Assembly (NCBI GenBank): GCA_913061365.1
Contig: CAJXUT010000005.1
Location: 1 to 37,804 of the forward strand
Length of the DNA: 37,804 nucleotides
Source of the DNA: an uncultured Colwellia sp.
GTDB taxonomy: Bacteria; Pseudomonadota; Gammaproteobacteria; Enterobacterales; Alteromonadaceae
Reading direction: 5' to 3'
In this document: piece by piece, positions 9,134-18,688 of the stretch
Numbering within the stretch: position 1 is the first letter of the stretch
How the letters are laid out: each line of letters opens with the position of its first letter
Translations under genes and position numbers: made by a program
The notes under the pieces: model-generated
What the model saw: the letters and a program-made list of their open reading frames with translations, nothing else
What the model was told of the DNA's origin: nothing
Databases searched by the model: none

Positions 9134-9757
9134 TTAATCTTCCTCAACTTGTTCTGGTTTCCACTGACGAATAGCCCAGATGGTTAAACCAATAATGAAG
9201 AATGAACTAAATGGTAGTACTAATAAACCGTTACCTTGATACCAACCACCATTTTGGGTAAGTTGTAAAATCTCAATACCGAAAAGAGTACCAAAACCAA
9301 GTAATTCACGGAAAAAAGCGACAACCAATAGTACAGCACCATAACCTAAACCATTACCGATACCGTCTAAAAAGCTCACACCTGGCTTTTCTTTCATAGC
9401 AAAAGCTTCAGCACGCCCCATAACGATACAGTTAGTAATGATTAAACCAATATAAACTGATAGCTCTTTCGACAATTGATAAGAGAAAGCTTTCAATACT
9501 TGGTCAACAACAATAACTAACGAGGCAATAATCGCCATTTGCACGATAATACGTACGCTTGACGGTATTTGGTTACGAATAGCAGAGATAAACAAGTTAG
9601 AAAATGCCGTTACCAACATAACTGCAATAGTCATGACTAACGCATTAGCCATTGAGCTTGTTACCGCTAATGCAGAACAAACACCCAATACTTGTAGCGC
9701 GATAGGGTTATTATCTACAACTGGTCCAAAAAGAACTTTTTTATTATCTGAAGACAT
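9134..9757 (-). CDS. nqrD: Na+-NQR subunit D
   Basis: NqrD is the membrane partner of NqrE in the sodium-pumping NADH:quinone oxidoreductase. The 207-aa sequence has about six helices. It contains the conserved cysteine regions [17 protein letters not shown] (N-terminal) and [15 protein letters not shown] (middle), plus the ending [14 protein letters not shown], which resembles other NqrD tails. Its ATG overlaps the nqrC stop codon as TAATG. Confidence 0.97.
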   Translation of the reverse strand: MSSDNKKVLFGPVVDNNPIALQVLGVCSALAVTSSMANALVMTIAVMLVTAFSNLFISAIRNQIPSSVRIIVQMAIIASLVIVVDQVLKAFSYQLSKELSVYIGLIITNCIVMGRAEAFAMKEKPGVSFLDGIGNGLGYGAVLLVVAFFRELLGFGTLFGIEILQLTQNGGWYQGNGLLVLPFSSFFIIGLTIWAIRQWKPEQVEED

Positions 9758-10527
9758 TACTCAAGCCCTCCATTTTTAAAATTAGCAACGAAAGGACCAT
9801 AGCCCTCAGTACCTAACCAAAAGCGTAATGTGCTAGTCACACCATTACTGGTCAATGTAGCACCAGATAATGCGTCAACACCATTAATATCATTTTGTTT
9901 AGCGCCACCTTTAACCAACTGAATAGCTGGTTCGCCCTGTTCGTTGTACATTTTTTTACCTGGCCATAAAGCTTTCCATTTAGGGTTAAGTACTTCAGCA
10001 CCTAATCCTGGAGTTTCTTTAAGATCAGAGTAAACAACACTTCGAACGGTATTTAAATCAGGAGCTAGACCAACAAAACCATACATTAGATCCCATAAAC
10101 CAGAACCAACAATAGGTAATACTATGGTATCTAACTGACCTTGATCATCTTTTACTAAATAAATAACAGCACGATCAGCACGACGACTAAGGCCTGCTAT
10201 ATCATTCTCTGGCTTAGTACTTTTACTCGCATCACGAGAGTCTGCACGCTCGTCAAACGAATCTGTATCGCCATCAATAATTTTACCTGTTTCAAGTTCA
10301 ATCATTTTAGCTTCTACAAACTTAGCGTAAGTACCAACTATATCTGACCCTGCTTTTTCAATCAGACCAGACGCTTCTAGAATTTTAGTTTGTTTATCAA
10401 GTAATTTATTCGCTTGCTGTAGTGGTTTCAAACCAATGGCAGAAACAGATACTAAAGCAGCACACACCAAACAAACAACAAATACAAAACCTAACGTTTT
10501 GCCGACAGTTTCTTTATTACTAGACAT
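9757..10527 (-). CDS. nqrC: Na+-NQR subunit C (covalent FMN)
   Basis: NqrC is a membrane-anchored periplasmic subunit carrying a covalently bound FMN. The start is the ATG at 10527 (256 aa, [14 protein letters not shown]), not the upstream codon at 10587 listed in the track. The longer form would extend 68 bases into nqrB, while the family begins with this short polar segment before the helix (about 11-32). The flavin-attachment motif is SGATLTS (221-227), so T224 is the predicted FMN site that ApbE would modify. It overlaps nqrB by 8 nt and touches nqrD as TAATG. Confidence 0.96.
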   Translation of the reverse strand: MSSNKETVGKTLGFVFVVCLVCAALVSVSAIGLKPLQQANKLLDKQTKILEASGLIEKAGSDIVGTYAKFVEAKMIELETGKIIDGDTDSFDERADSRDASKSTKPENDIAGLSRRADRAVIYLVKDDQGQLDTIVLPIVGSGLWDLMYGFVGLAPDLNTVRSVVYSDLKETPGLGAEVLNPKWKALWPGKKMYNEQGEPAIQLVKGGAKQNDINGVDALSGATLTSNGVTSTLRFWLGTEGYGPFVANFKNGGLE

Positions 10528-11722
10528 TACGAGCAAGCCTCCGTTTGATGTTACCTTGAACCACAAAGTAATCAAATAATGGTGCAAATAAGTTAGCGAA
10601 TAAAATAGCTAACATCATGCCTTCTGGGAATGCTGGGTTAACTACACGAACTAACACCACCATGATTCCAACTAAAGCACCAAACCAGTATTTACCTGTA
10701 TTAGTAAAAGAAGCTGATACAGGGTCAGTTGCCATAAACATCATACCAAAAGCAAAACCACCAATAACTAAATGCCAATGCCAAGGCATAGCGAACATAG
10801 CATTAGTATCACTACCAATTAGGTTGAATAAGAAAGACGTTGCAACCATACCACCAAACACACCTAACACGATGCGCCATGAAGCAATACCCTTATAAAG
10901 GATGTATGCACCACCAAGTAGAATAGCAAACGTTGATACTTCACCTACTGAGCCAGGAATAAAGCCCCAGAAAGCATTCCACCAATCAGCATTCATTGAG
11001 TAATCAATTAAACCTTGATTAGCTGAACTTAATGCTGTTGCACCTGAGAAACCATCCGCAGCAACCCAAACCGTATCACCTGAAATTTGACCAGGGTATG
11101 CAAAGAATAAAAATGCACGGCCCGCTAATGCAGGGTTTAAGAAGTTCTTACCTGTACCACCAAATACTTCTTTCGCAATAACAATACCGAAAGTAATACC
11201 GATAGCTACTTGCCATAAAGGAATCGTAGCAGGTAATATAAGTGCGAATAAAATAGAAGAAACGAAGAAACCTTCATTTACTTCATGACCACGCACTGCG
11301 GCAAAAAGTACTTCCCAAAAACCACCAACAATAAAGGTAACGGCATAAATAGGTAGGAAAAACATCGCGCCATAGAACATCATACTAAACCAGCCAGATT
11401 CAGCTGAAAGTGTTCCACCTAGCATAGCAAACAAGCCAGTTTGCCAAGTATCAGGCATTGCATAACCACTAGCTAAAGCATCAACTGCTTGGAAGCCAAT
11501 GTTGTACATACCAAAGAACATGGCTGGGAAAACCGCAAGCCATACAGTGATCATAATACGTTTTAAATCGATACTATCACGTACGTGAGTTTTGCCTTTA
11601 TTAACCATGCCAGGAGTAAATAACCCTGTTGCAACAGCTTCATATAAAGCAAACCACTTCTCATGTTTACCGCCTTTTTCAAAGTGCGGTTCTATATCTT
11701 CAATAAACTTTTTCAAGCCCAT
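10520..11722 (-). CDS. nqrB: Na+-NQR subunit B (covalent FMN, sodium channel)
   Basis: NqrB is the largest membrane subunit. It contains a second covalent FMN, riboflavin, the quinone site and the proposed sodium channel. The 400-aa protein begins [20 protein letters not shown], like other NqrB proteins. It has about ten hydrophobic helices and the motif [10 protein letters not shown], giving T229 as the predicted FMN attachment residue. It lies 2 nt behind nqrA and overlaps nqrC by 8 nt, typical of a tightly coupled operon. Confidence 0.97.
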   Translation of the reverse strand: MGLKKFIEDIEPHFEKGGKHEKWFALYEAVATGLFTPGMVNKGKTHVRDSIDLKRIMITVWLAVFPAMFFGMYNIGFQAVDALASGYAMPDTWQTGLFAMLGGTLSAESGWFSMMFYGAMFFLPIYAVTFIVGGFWEVLFAAVRGHEVNEGFFVSSILFALILPATIPLWQVAIGITFGIVIAKEVFGGTGKNFLNPALAGRAFLFFAYPGQISGDTVWVAADGFSGATALSSANQGLIDYSMNADWWNAFWGFIPGSVGEVSTFAILLGGAYILYKGIASWRIVLGVFGGMVATSFLFNLIGSDTNAMFAMPWHWHLVIGGFAFGMMFMATDPVSASFTNTGKYWFGALVGIMVVLVRVVNPAFPEGMMLAILFANLFAPLFDYFVVQGNIKRRLARNV

Positions 11723-11724
11723 GA

Positions 11725-13062
11725 CTAACCTTCCTTCTCAATTGTGGTTAGGCAATCACGAAGGTACACGCCGTAATCTGTTTTGCCTGGGCAAACAAAT
11801 GTACAAAGCGCTAAATCTTCTTCGTCTAGCTCTAAAACACCAAGTTTTTGTGCTGTGTCGGTATCGCCGGCCACTAAATCACGCAATAACATGGTAGGTA
11901 AAATATCTAAAGGCATAACACGTTCAAAGTTACCAATTGGCACCATTGCACGTTCACTACCGTTAGTCGATGTGGTCATATTGAATAATTTTTTCGGGAA
12001 AAAATGAGACATATAAGCACGCGTTACAGAGAACTTATTTGGTCCAGGGTACATATAACCAATAAATTCTTTTTCACGACCTTCATTAACTAATGAGATT
12101 TGTACGTGGTAGCGACCTAAATAGCCGTGTACAGCGTTTGCTGTTGAGCCCATTAATAATGAACCAGAAACAACACGTAACTCACCACCCATTGCTTCAT
12201 CAGCAGTTAGTTCTGCTGTACTAGCACCAAGTACTGTACGAACTAAACGAGGATTTTTTGCAGCAGGACCAGATAAAGAAATAACACGTGAATTATCAAT
12301 TTCACCCGTGGTAAATAACTTACCGTAAGCGATAACATCTTGATAACCTATGTGCCAAACAAATTTATCGATACTAACCGGTTTGATGAAATGAATGTGC
12401 GTACCAACTAATCCCGCAGGATGTTTGCCAGCAAACTCATTTACTTGAACGGTTTTAGCAACAGGAATGTTCGCGCCTGGCGCTTTACTAACGAATATTT
12501 CACCGTCAGTTAAACGAGATAAAACGGATAAACCATTTTTAAACGCTTCTGCTTGCTCGCCAATCACAATTTCTGGATTAGCCGCAAGAGGATTAGTATC
12601 CATTGCGCTAACAAAAATTGCCGAAACAGTTGAATCTATAGCAGGTATCTTGCTGAATGGACGGGTTCTTAATGCAGTCCACAAGCCAGAGTCAACAAGA
12701 GTATTCAGTACTTCTATACGAGATAGAGAACTTAGTTCACTTGCTGGATGACTGGTAAACGTCACTTGTTCATCGCCGTCTACTTCAATAACGACTGATT
12801 GCAGAACACGTTTTTCACCACGGTTAATTTCTGTAACAACACCGGCAGCTTGAGCTGTGAATTTAACGCCAGGATTCTTTTTGTCTTCAAAAATAATCTG
12901 ACCTTTTTTAACGCGATCACCCACTTTAACAAACATGGTTGGACGCATACCCACAAACTCTTCACCTAATGTCGCAACGGTCTTGATGGACGGACCATCA
13001 TGGATTACCTGCTGTGGTGCACCTTTTACAGGTACATCTAAGCCTTTTTTTATTGTAATCAT
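11725..13062 (-). CDS. nqrA: Na+-NQR subunit A
   Basis: NqrA is the peripheral cytoplasmic subunit at the head of the nqr operon and is associated with ubiquinone binding. I use the ATG at 13062, giving 445 aa starting [18 protein letters not shown], which is the family start. The ORF track extends 21 residues further to 13125 through sequence that does not resemble NqrA. The protein has an N-terminal barrel-sandwich/biotinyl-like fold region ([22 protein letters not shown]) and a C-terminal SLBB-type part with [12 protein letters not shown]. The promoter should lie in the roughly 600-nt gap upstream. Confidence 0.96.
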   Translation of the reverse strand: MITIKKGLDVPVKGAPQQVIHDGPSIKTVATLGEEFVGMRPTMFVKVGDRVKKGQIIFEDKKNPGVKFTAQAAGVVTEINRGEKRVLQSVVIEVDGDEQVTFTSHPASELSSLSRIEVLNTLVDSGLWTALRTRPFSKIPAIDSTVSAIFVSAMDTNPLAANPEIVIGEQAEAFKNGLSVLSRLTDGEIFVSKAPGANIPVAKTVQVNEFAGKHPAGLVGTHIHFIKPVSIDKFVWHIGYQDVIAYGKLFTTGEIDNSRVISLSGPAAKNPRLVRTVLGASTAELTADEAMGGELRVVSGSLLMGSTANAVHGYLGRYHVQISLVNEGREKEFIGYMYPGPNKFSVTRAYMSHFFPKKLFNMTTSTNGSERAMVPIGNFERVMPLDILPTMLLRDLVAGDTDTAQKLGVLELDEEDLALCTFVCPGKTDYGVYLRDCLTTIEKEG

Positions 13063-13613
13063 AAACACTTGCACTACTTTTGATGGGAGTATAAAAATTA
13101 GTTTATTAACTTCTATAATCAACACTCATACAATAAAACATATAAATATCAATTAGATAAATTAAAGCAACCAATTTCAGTGTATTTCAGTAAGACTAAA
13201 ACCTCACCTTATATAAAAAACTAAGGTTACGATAATTAGACCCACTGGCTCTAAGTTAAAATTTTCTGGCGCAAATACTATCACAAAAAGAGCTTTTTAT
13301 TCTATGGCAAGTACCAAGTTTTCTTTAAAAATTAGACTATAGTTGCATGCTTTGCCCATAAAACAGCCTAAACAGAAGGAGGAGATAAACGTGATTAATT
13401 ATTAAACAACAGCTTTCAGAATATTATTTCGTTTAAAGCGCTAATTCCGATTCAAAACAACTTTGGATCTGCCATCTCAAATTGCCTCAACACAATGTTA
13501 CCTTTATTGCCTTAAGCTAATTTTCAGTAGCCGGCCACTAATTAAAGAATTACTCCGTTTTAAACAAGTTACTGTTGTTGATTGCTAACGACAAATACTA
13601 GTAATTTGGTCAT
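13063..13613. other. Long intergenic region upstream of nqrA
   Basis: About 550 bases lie between the nqrA start and the fabV terminator, with no ORF that looks like a protein. It must hold the nqr promoter. On the minus strand a TATACT hexamer sits about 24 nt before the nqrA ATG and is the best -10 candidate, without a clear -35. On the plus strand at about 13377-13405 a strong AGGAGG-type sequence is followed by GTG and then only three sense codons before a stop. No dispersed repeat or RNA gene was recognised. Confidence 0.5.
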
Positions 13614-13643
13614 AAAAAAACCGATGATAAACATCGGTTTTTT
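13614..13643 (-). terminator. Rho-independent terminator of fabV
   Basis: The stem CCGATG/CATCGG with a 5-nt loop is flanked by seven A on the left and six T on the right. Read on the minus strand, 26 nt past the fabV stop, it gives a hairpin followed by a seven-T run, a textbook terminator. The symmetric flanks also allow it to act on the plus strand. Confidence 0.88.
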
Positions 13644-13668
13644 GTAAAATGCATTTATGTGAAATCTA

Positions 13669-14859
13669 TTAACTCAAATGATTTATTTCTGCTAATGGGC
13701 TAACATCTTCATCATAATCAACACCATCAACATTAAAGCCAAACAGTTTCAAGAATTCGTTATGATATCCAACATAGTCTGTCATCTCGTCGATAGTATC
13801 TGTATCTACACTATGCCAAACATCAGTAATTCTCTGCTGAACACTATCTTCTAGTTCTTTATAGTTCTGACGAAAACGACCTTGCTCATCAAGACGTGGG
13901 GTATCGCTATAAATATTTTCTTTAAACAAGTTACTTATTTGTTCAATACAACCTTCATAGGTACCATCAGCTTTCATCACTTTAAACATGGCTGAAATAT
14001 AAAGTGGCATAATTGGAATCGCTGAACTAGCCTGCGTTACTACTGCATTTAATGACGTTACTCGCGCTTGACCTTCAAGGCTTGCTGTTGCGGCATTAAT
14101 AGCGGTTGCAGCTCTATCCAAATCTTCTTTAGCTTTACCGATTGTCGCTTTACCATAAATTGGCCACGTTAATTCTTTACCAATATAAGTATAAGCAACC
14201 GTTTTAACACCTTGTGCTAATACGTCAGCTTCTTTCAATGCATTTAGCCACAATTCCCAATCAGCACCACCCATCACATCAATGGTACCTTGAATTTCAG
14301 CTTCATCTGCCGCTTCAACAGAAATTGAATCAATAACACGTTTTGATGTATTTAAATTTTTAGTGGTAACACTTTGACCAATTGGCTTCAATGTTGATGA
14401 ATAAACTTCACCTGTATCTGGATCTGTTCTTCTTGGTGAGGCTAATGAATAAATAACTAAGTCGATTTTACCCATATCAGCTTTGATGGTTTCAATCGCT
14501 TTAGCTTTGATTTCATGTGAGAAAGCATCGCCGTTAATATTTTTTGAGTACACACCTGCTTCATCAGCCGCTTTTTGAAAAGCAGCCGTGTTATACCAAC
14601 CTGCTGAGCCAGTTTTCTTTTCTGTTGGCGGTTTTTCAAAGAAAATCCCTAACGTACTAGCATTATTACCAAAAGTAGCAGTTATACGTGAAGCCAAACC
14701 ATACCCAGTAGAAGCACCAATGACTAAAACATTTTTTGGACCGGTTTCGTTAGTTGCTTGACTTTTAACATATGAAATTTGTTCTTTCACATGGGCTTCA
14801 CAGCCAACTGGATGAGCATTAGTACAAATAAAACCACGAATTTTTGGCTTGATTACCAT
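13669..14859 (-). CDS. fabV: Enoyl-ACP reductase FabV (trans-2-enoyl reductase)
   Basis: FabV reduces trans-2-enoyl-ACP with NADH in the last step of each fatty-acid elongation cycle. It is a triclosan-insensitive alternative to FabI in many marine gammaproteobacteria. The 396-aa length is typical. It starts MVIKPKIRGFICTNAHPVGC. The NADH-binding segment VLVIGASTGYGLASR lies at about 44-58, and YSLASPRR near 136. The catalytic pair fits Y-x8-K (Y234 and K243 in IYGKATIGKAK). It is monocistronic, followed by its own terminator. Confidence 0.96.
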   Translation of the reverse strand: MVIKPKIRGFICTNAHPVGCEAHVKEQISYVKSQATNETGPKNVLVIGASTGYGLASRITATFGNNASTLGIFFEKPPTEKKTGSAGWYNTAAFQKAADEAGVYSKNINGDAFSHEIKAKAIETIKADMGKIDLVIYSLASPRRTDPDTGEVYSSTLKPIGQSVTTKNLNTSKRVIDSISVEAADEAEIQGTIDVMGGADWELWLNALKEADVLAQGVKTVAYTYIGKELTWPIYGKATIGKAKEDLDRAATAINAATASLEGQARVTSLNAVVTQASSAIPIMPLYISAMFKVMKADGTYEGCIEQISNLFKENIYSDTPRLDEQGRFRQNYKELEDSVQQRITDVWHSVDTDTIDEMTDYVGYHNEFLKLFGFNVDGVDYDEDVSPLAEINHLS

Positions 14860-15001
14860 AAGAAAACCTTTTTAGATTGTTTTTATAAAGAATAAAAATT
14901 TTCGCTATTGTACCTTGCTCTAAGATTAAAGAGGTACGAGCAGTTGTTTAGATTATTCTACCGTTTAAATTGTTTAAGGTACATAGATAAGCAGAGTTGA
15001 A

Positions 15002-15316
15002 CTACTTACCTCCGCCTAAACAATTTGGAGACAAAGGAGTATTAGCAGCATAATAGTCATGCCACTCTTTTTCTGTATAGGTGTGTAACGCTAAAGCATG
15101 AATTTTTTCTGACAGCTCTTCTGCTAATACAGCATTTACTGCACGATGGCGTTTTATCAATCGCTCTGCATCAAAGTGATTTGATACTATGGTTACTTTA
15201 AAGTGTGATTCACTTCCCGGCGGTACATTATGGTTATTACTCTCATTAATTACATCAAGGTGTAGCGGGGAGAATGCGGATAAAAGCTTTTTTTCAATGG
15301 CTGAGGCTATAGACAT
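15002..15316 (-). CDS. bolA: BolA family protein
   Basis: BolA proteins work with monothiol glutaredoxins in iron-sulfur trafficking. In E. coli BolA also affects cell shape and acts as a regulator. The 104-aa protein shows the family core: an N-terminal helix IEKKLLSAFSPLHLDVINES, SHFKVTIVSNHF, then RLIKRHRAVNAVLAEEL with the conserved RH, and LALHTYTEKEW. The C-terminal SPNCLGGGK tail is also common in this group. In E. coli the order is bolA-yajG-ampG. Here the same genes are close together but rlmG, a cyclophilin and a hypothetical gene are interspersed and bolA is divergent. Confidence 0.94.
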   Translation of the reverse strand: MSIASAIEKKLLSAFSPLHLDVINESNNHNVPPGSESHFKVTIVSNHFDAERLIKRHRAVNAVLAEELSEKIHALALHTYTEKEWHDYYAANTPLSPNCLGGGK

Positions 15317-15537
15317 TATTGTTCTCTAATAAGTGGAGGGTATTAATCATTTTAGCTAACTTAACGGTAGATGCTATGTACAAAAAAGCAAATGCACGCT
15401 GATTAGAGCTAACTTAATGGTGTCATTAAGAATTTATTTTAATAAATTTTAGCCCTCTTAAGCAACAAAATAACGCGATGGCGATATAAATATGTCACAA
15501 TAGCTTAACTAAAATCATTATCACTAAAACCTTTACT

Positions 15538-16737
15538 ATGTTAAGCCCTTTCTTTAAAAATGATAAGCAATTAAAACTTTCCCGTTTTCCTTTAGCCCAA
15601 GTAAATCGCAGTTTACAAGCCTGGGATGCAAGCGATGAATACTTACTTAATTACATTAAGACTGAGCAGTTAATTCAAACCAATACTCGAGTACTCATTT
15701 TCAATGACACCTTTGGTGCGTTAGCCACAAGTTTTTGTTCGCCCGTAGACTCTCCAGTGCCGTTAAGTGATAACAACACAGACGTTTTCTGTATTAATGA
15801 TTCTTATGTCAGTGGCCAAGGCATCAAGCATAATATCACCCAAAATCAACTGGCTAGTAATAATATTACCCAACTAAACAGTTTAGATATATTGCCTACC
15901 GATATAGACGTTATCTTATTTAAAATTCCTAAAAGTAAATCTTTATTAATTGCTCAACTACTGCAAATAAAGAAAAGTATTGAACATTATACAGAAGATA
16001 AAAACACCGTATTTATTGCAGCAAATCGTGCTAAAGAAATTCATAGTTCAACTTTAGCATTATTCGAAAAATATTTAGGCACAACTACAACATCATTAGC
16101 AGTAAAAAAAGCACGACTAGTTTTTTGTCAATTAGATCAAAAGCAGACCTATGAGTCTCCTTTCCCTACTGTTTGGCCACTAACAAATGAAGCATTAAAG
16201 CGTGATTTTATTATTAGTAACCATGCCAACGTTTACGCTAGAGAAAAACTTGATATCGGCGCTCGTTATTTTATTGAAAATTTACCTAAGGTAGAAAAAG
16301 ATTCTAAAGTGATTGATTTAGGCTGCGGTAATGGCGTTATTGGCCTTACAATATTAGCCAGCCAGCCAACAGCCAACATTCAGTTTGTTGATGAGTCACA
16401 TATGGCGATTACAAGTGCTCAAACAAATATTGAAAAAAACCTGCCTGAATTAGCATCACAGTGTCAATTTCATTTAAATGATTGTCTAACCGATATTGCA
16501 AGCAATAGTGTTGATTTGATTTTGTGTAATCCTCCGTTTCATCAACAAACTGCCACCACAGATCATATTGCATGGCAAATGTTTAAAGATAGCCATAGAG
16601 TATTAAAGAAGGGAGGAGAGTTACGCATAATCGGCAACCGTCAACTTGCTTACCACATTAAATTAAAGCGTATATTTGGCAATGAAAAGCTCATTGCAAG
16701 TAATGAAAAGTTTGTTACACAATCTGCAATTAAGTAA
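15538..16737 (+). CDS. rlmG: 23S rRNA (guanine-1835-N2)-methyltransferase RlmG
   Basis: RlmG methylates G1835 of 23S rRNA using S-adenosylmethionine. The 399-aa protein has an inactive N-terminal methyltransferase-like half (LSRFPLAQVNRSLQAWDASDEYLL) and a catalytic C-terminal half. The SAM motif DLGCGNGVIGL starts at D260 and the substrate motif NPPFHQ at N331. The intervening NHANVYAREKLDIGARYF and the end KRIFGNEKLIASNEKFV match E. coli RlmG. RsmC is the nearest alternative, but the N-terminal QAWDASDEYLL segment favours RlmG. It diverges from bolA and lies 31 nt before a lipoprotein gene. Confidence 0.93.
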   Translation: MLSPFFKNDKQLKLSRFPLAQVNRSLQAWDASDEYLLNYIKTEQLIQTNTRVLIFNDTFGALATSFCSPVDSPVPLSDNNTDVFCINDSYVSGQGIKHNITQNQLASNNITQLNSLDILPTDIDVILFKIPKSKSLLIAQLLQIKKSIEHYTEDKNTVFIAANRAKEIHSSTLALFEKYLGTTTTSLAVKKARLVFCQLDQKQTYESPFPTVWPLTNEALKRDFIISNHANVYAREKLDIGARYFIENLPKVEKDSKVIDLGCGNGVIGLTILASQPTANIQFVDESHMAITSAQTNIEKNLPELASQCQFHLNDCLTDIASNSVDLILCNPPFHQQTATTDHIAWQMFKDSHRVLKKGGELRIIGNRQLAYHIKLKRIFGNEKLIASNEKFVTQSAIK

Positions 16738-16768
16738 TTCTTAAAACAACAACAAGTGAAGTATCAAT

Positions 16769-17344
16769 ATGAAATTTAAAAAGCACTTATTATTAGCTAC
16801 CTCTTTAGTCATTACTTTTTTATTAAGTGCTTGTGCAAGTGCGCCAAGCCACTTAATTCTTTCTCCTGAAATAATTACACAGGGAAGTAAACTGCCTAGC
16901 AATAAACAAGCATCACTTAATGTTGTCGACATGCGCACAGCTAACCACATCATACAAATTTTGCGTGAAGGGGAAGCTGCTACATTAATTTCTGCTCATG
17001 ATAGGCTTGAAGACACAATCAATAAAAGCTTAAGTGAACACTGGCAAAAACAAGGTTTATCAATTGAGAGTAATGCAGTCAATTCAATACTTATTACAGT
17101 CGAAAAAGCACAAATAAATGTCGAACAAAAAACATTAAACTACCAAGCTGATAGTGAAATAGTTTTAAAAGTTGCGGTTAATAATAGTTTACAAACACTG
17201 ACAAGTACTTTTACCAACCGCGGTAATAGTAATGGCCCATTTAAAGCGGATATAGCGGTACTAGAACGTAATTTCAATCAACGCTTAGCTAATTTATTAG
17301 CGCAAATTTTAGTAAATGAAAAAATTAACCAATTTTTAAAATAG
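16769..17344 (+). CDS. yajG: YajG-like outer-membrane lipoprotein
   Basis: This is a 191-aa predicted lipoprotein with a signal peptide ending FLLSAC and lipidated at C22. The mature part resembles the YajG family (LILSPEI near the N-terminus; a C-terminal helix ending LLAQILVNEKINQFL). No enzymatic motif is visible and the function of the family is not well defined. Its closeness to bolA and ampG repeats the E. coli bolA-yajG-ampG arrangement, which supports the assignment. The next gene, a cyclophilin, starts 25 nt downstream, so both may be on one transcript. Confidence 0.82.
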   Translation: MKFKKHLLLATSLVITFLLSACASAPSHLILSPEIITQGSKLPSNKQASLNVVDMRTANHIIQILREGEAATLISAHDRLEDTINKSLSEHWQKQGLSIESNAVNSILITVEKAQINVEQKTLNYQADSEIVLKVAVNNSLQTLTSTFTNRGNSNGPFKADIAVLERNFNQRLANLLAQILVNEKINQFLK

Positions 17345-17369
17345 ATAAAACATTAAGAGGAACGATGTT

Positions 17370-17969
17370 ATGAAAAAAATTTTGATATTGGCCTTTCTTT
17401 TAATGTCTATAACATTACATAGTACGTCTAGTGATGCTAAAAATATTGCAATAGATCCAACTAATATTTTTCCAAAAGTAAAATTGGAAACATCAATGGG
17501 AGTGATTATTGTTGAGCTTGATCGAGTTAAAGCGCCAATGACTGTTGATAATTTTTTAACTTATGTCGTTACTGGCGAGTATAACAACACGATCTTTCAT
17601 CGCATTGTTGAGGACTTTATCGTTCAAGGAGGTGGATACGATATAGATTTCACTCCAAAAAAACTAAATAAAGATATCTTTAATGAATCAGGCAATGGCT
17701 TAAAAAACGAAAATGCTACTATTGCTATGGCTAAAGAAAGCCGTCCCCACACCGCTAATCGACAATTCTTTTTTAACATAAACGATAATACCAACTTAGA
17801 TCCCGGTAGACATTGGGGCTACGCCGTTTTTGGTGTAATCATTGAAGGTGAAGAAGTGCTTGAAGCAATAGCTAAAGTGAAAACAGACTACAATGACGTT
17901 GTTGGTTGGGAAGATGTTCCTATTGAGCCAGTTATATTAACTAAAGCAACGTTATTACCTGACGAGTAG
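17370..17969 (+). CDS. Periplasmic peptidyl-prolyl cis-trans isomerase, cyclophilin type
   Basis: Cyclophilins speed up cis-trans isomerisation at proline and act as folding helpers. This 199-aa protein has an N-terminal signal peptide (hydrophobic 3-17, likely cut near residue 23), so it should act in the periplasm. The cyclophilin core includes FHRIVEDFIVQGGG (76-89, with catalytic R78), AMAKESRPHTANRQFFFNI (119-137) and HWGYAVFGVIIEGEEVLEAI. It is a PpiA-type protein but I do not assign the symbol firmly, because a cytoplasmic PpiB paralogue may exist elsewhere. An AAGAGGA ribosome-binding sequence precedes the ATG. Confidence 0.93.
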   Translation: MKKILILAFLLMSITLHSTSSDAKNIAIDPTNIFPKVKLETSMGVIIVELDRVKAPMTVDNFLTYVVTGEYNNTIFHRIVEDFIVQGGGYDIDFTPKKLNKDIFNESGNGLKNENATIAMAKESRPHTANRQFFFNINDNTNLDPGRHWGYAVFGVIIEGEEVLEAIAKVKTDYNDVVGWEDVPIEPVILTKATLLPDE

Positions 17970-18214
17970 CTCAACATGCCATCGAGTGAATAAAAAAGAG
18001 AAATGATACATTTTTATCCCTTTATAATTTTTATAGTAACAAATCATTTTTTGACAAAAAGGCAATTGTCACCGATAACTAATAAATAGCCACAAACTAA
18101 ACAGCCAAAATGATTTGTACCGAACATACTTTTTAAAAGGTTAATTTTTTAAAAGTAAATAGAAAACCTAACATTTTACTTTACGTTGCAGGGAGAGCAT
18201 ATAAGGAATTATTC

Positions 18215-18544
18215 ATGATAATTGAGCAGTTTATCAATGGAAAAATCAAACAAATAAGTGCTTATATTAGCGCCGTCTGTGAGCAGGAATTACATTATAC
18301 TGAGCTAGATAAGTTCATTGTTGACACGATGGAAGAATGGGCCTTTTTAAATGTTACCGATGAAACCCCAAGTACAGCCCATGAAAGAGTTTTTTGGCAC
18401 TTAGTCCATGAAGTAGCACTACATGGAGCGCAAGCCTTACATCAAAATTTATTTTTTAAAAGTGAAATGAATACCTGTATAGACTTCTTCAACGGTGTTG
18501 GTGGTTATCCTATTGATTGTATTGGCTGGCGACCTATTTCCTAA
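18215..18544 (+). CDS. Hypothetical protein, 109 aa, upstream of ampG
   Basis: I do not recognise a family. The ATG has a good AAGGAA ribosome-binding sequence 7 nt upstream, and codon use looks like the neighbours, so it is probably real. The protein is soluble, without signal peptide or membrane segment. It has a mostly helical, acidic N-terminal half. The middle is rich in His, Trp and Phe (AHERVFWHLVHEVALHGAQALHQN), followed by a Gly/Pro/Cys-containing end (FFNGVGGYPIDCIGW). The spaced histidines could bind metal or heme, but that is a guess. It sits between a cyclophilin and ampG on the same strand. Confidence 0.7.
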   Translation: MIIEQFINGKIKQISAYISAVCEQELHYTELDKFIVDTMEEWAFLNVTDETPSTAHERVFWHLVHEVALHGAQALHQNLFFKSEMNTCIDFFNGVGGYPIDCIGWRPIS

Positions 18545-18688
18545 CGCTATAATAACACCACAAATAAGGATTATTGTTGCAACCGTTAAGTGAAAAAGCT
18601 TACAAATGTAACAACACTCTTCTGCTTCGCACAACACTCTGATAAGCTTAAACTTATAAATATCATGTTAAAAATAAGCACCCTTTGA

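Noticed and set aside
10528-10587. Upstream nqrC start at 10587 given in the ORF track
   Set aside because: It lies inside nqrB and its 20 extra residues do not resemble NqrC N-termini. The ATG at 10527 fits the family and gives a normal 8-nt overlap.
13063-13125. Upstream nqrA start at 13125 given in the ORF track
   Set aside because: The added residues do not match NqrA, whose family start MITIKKGLD is at 13062.
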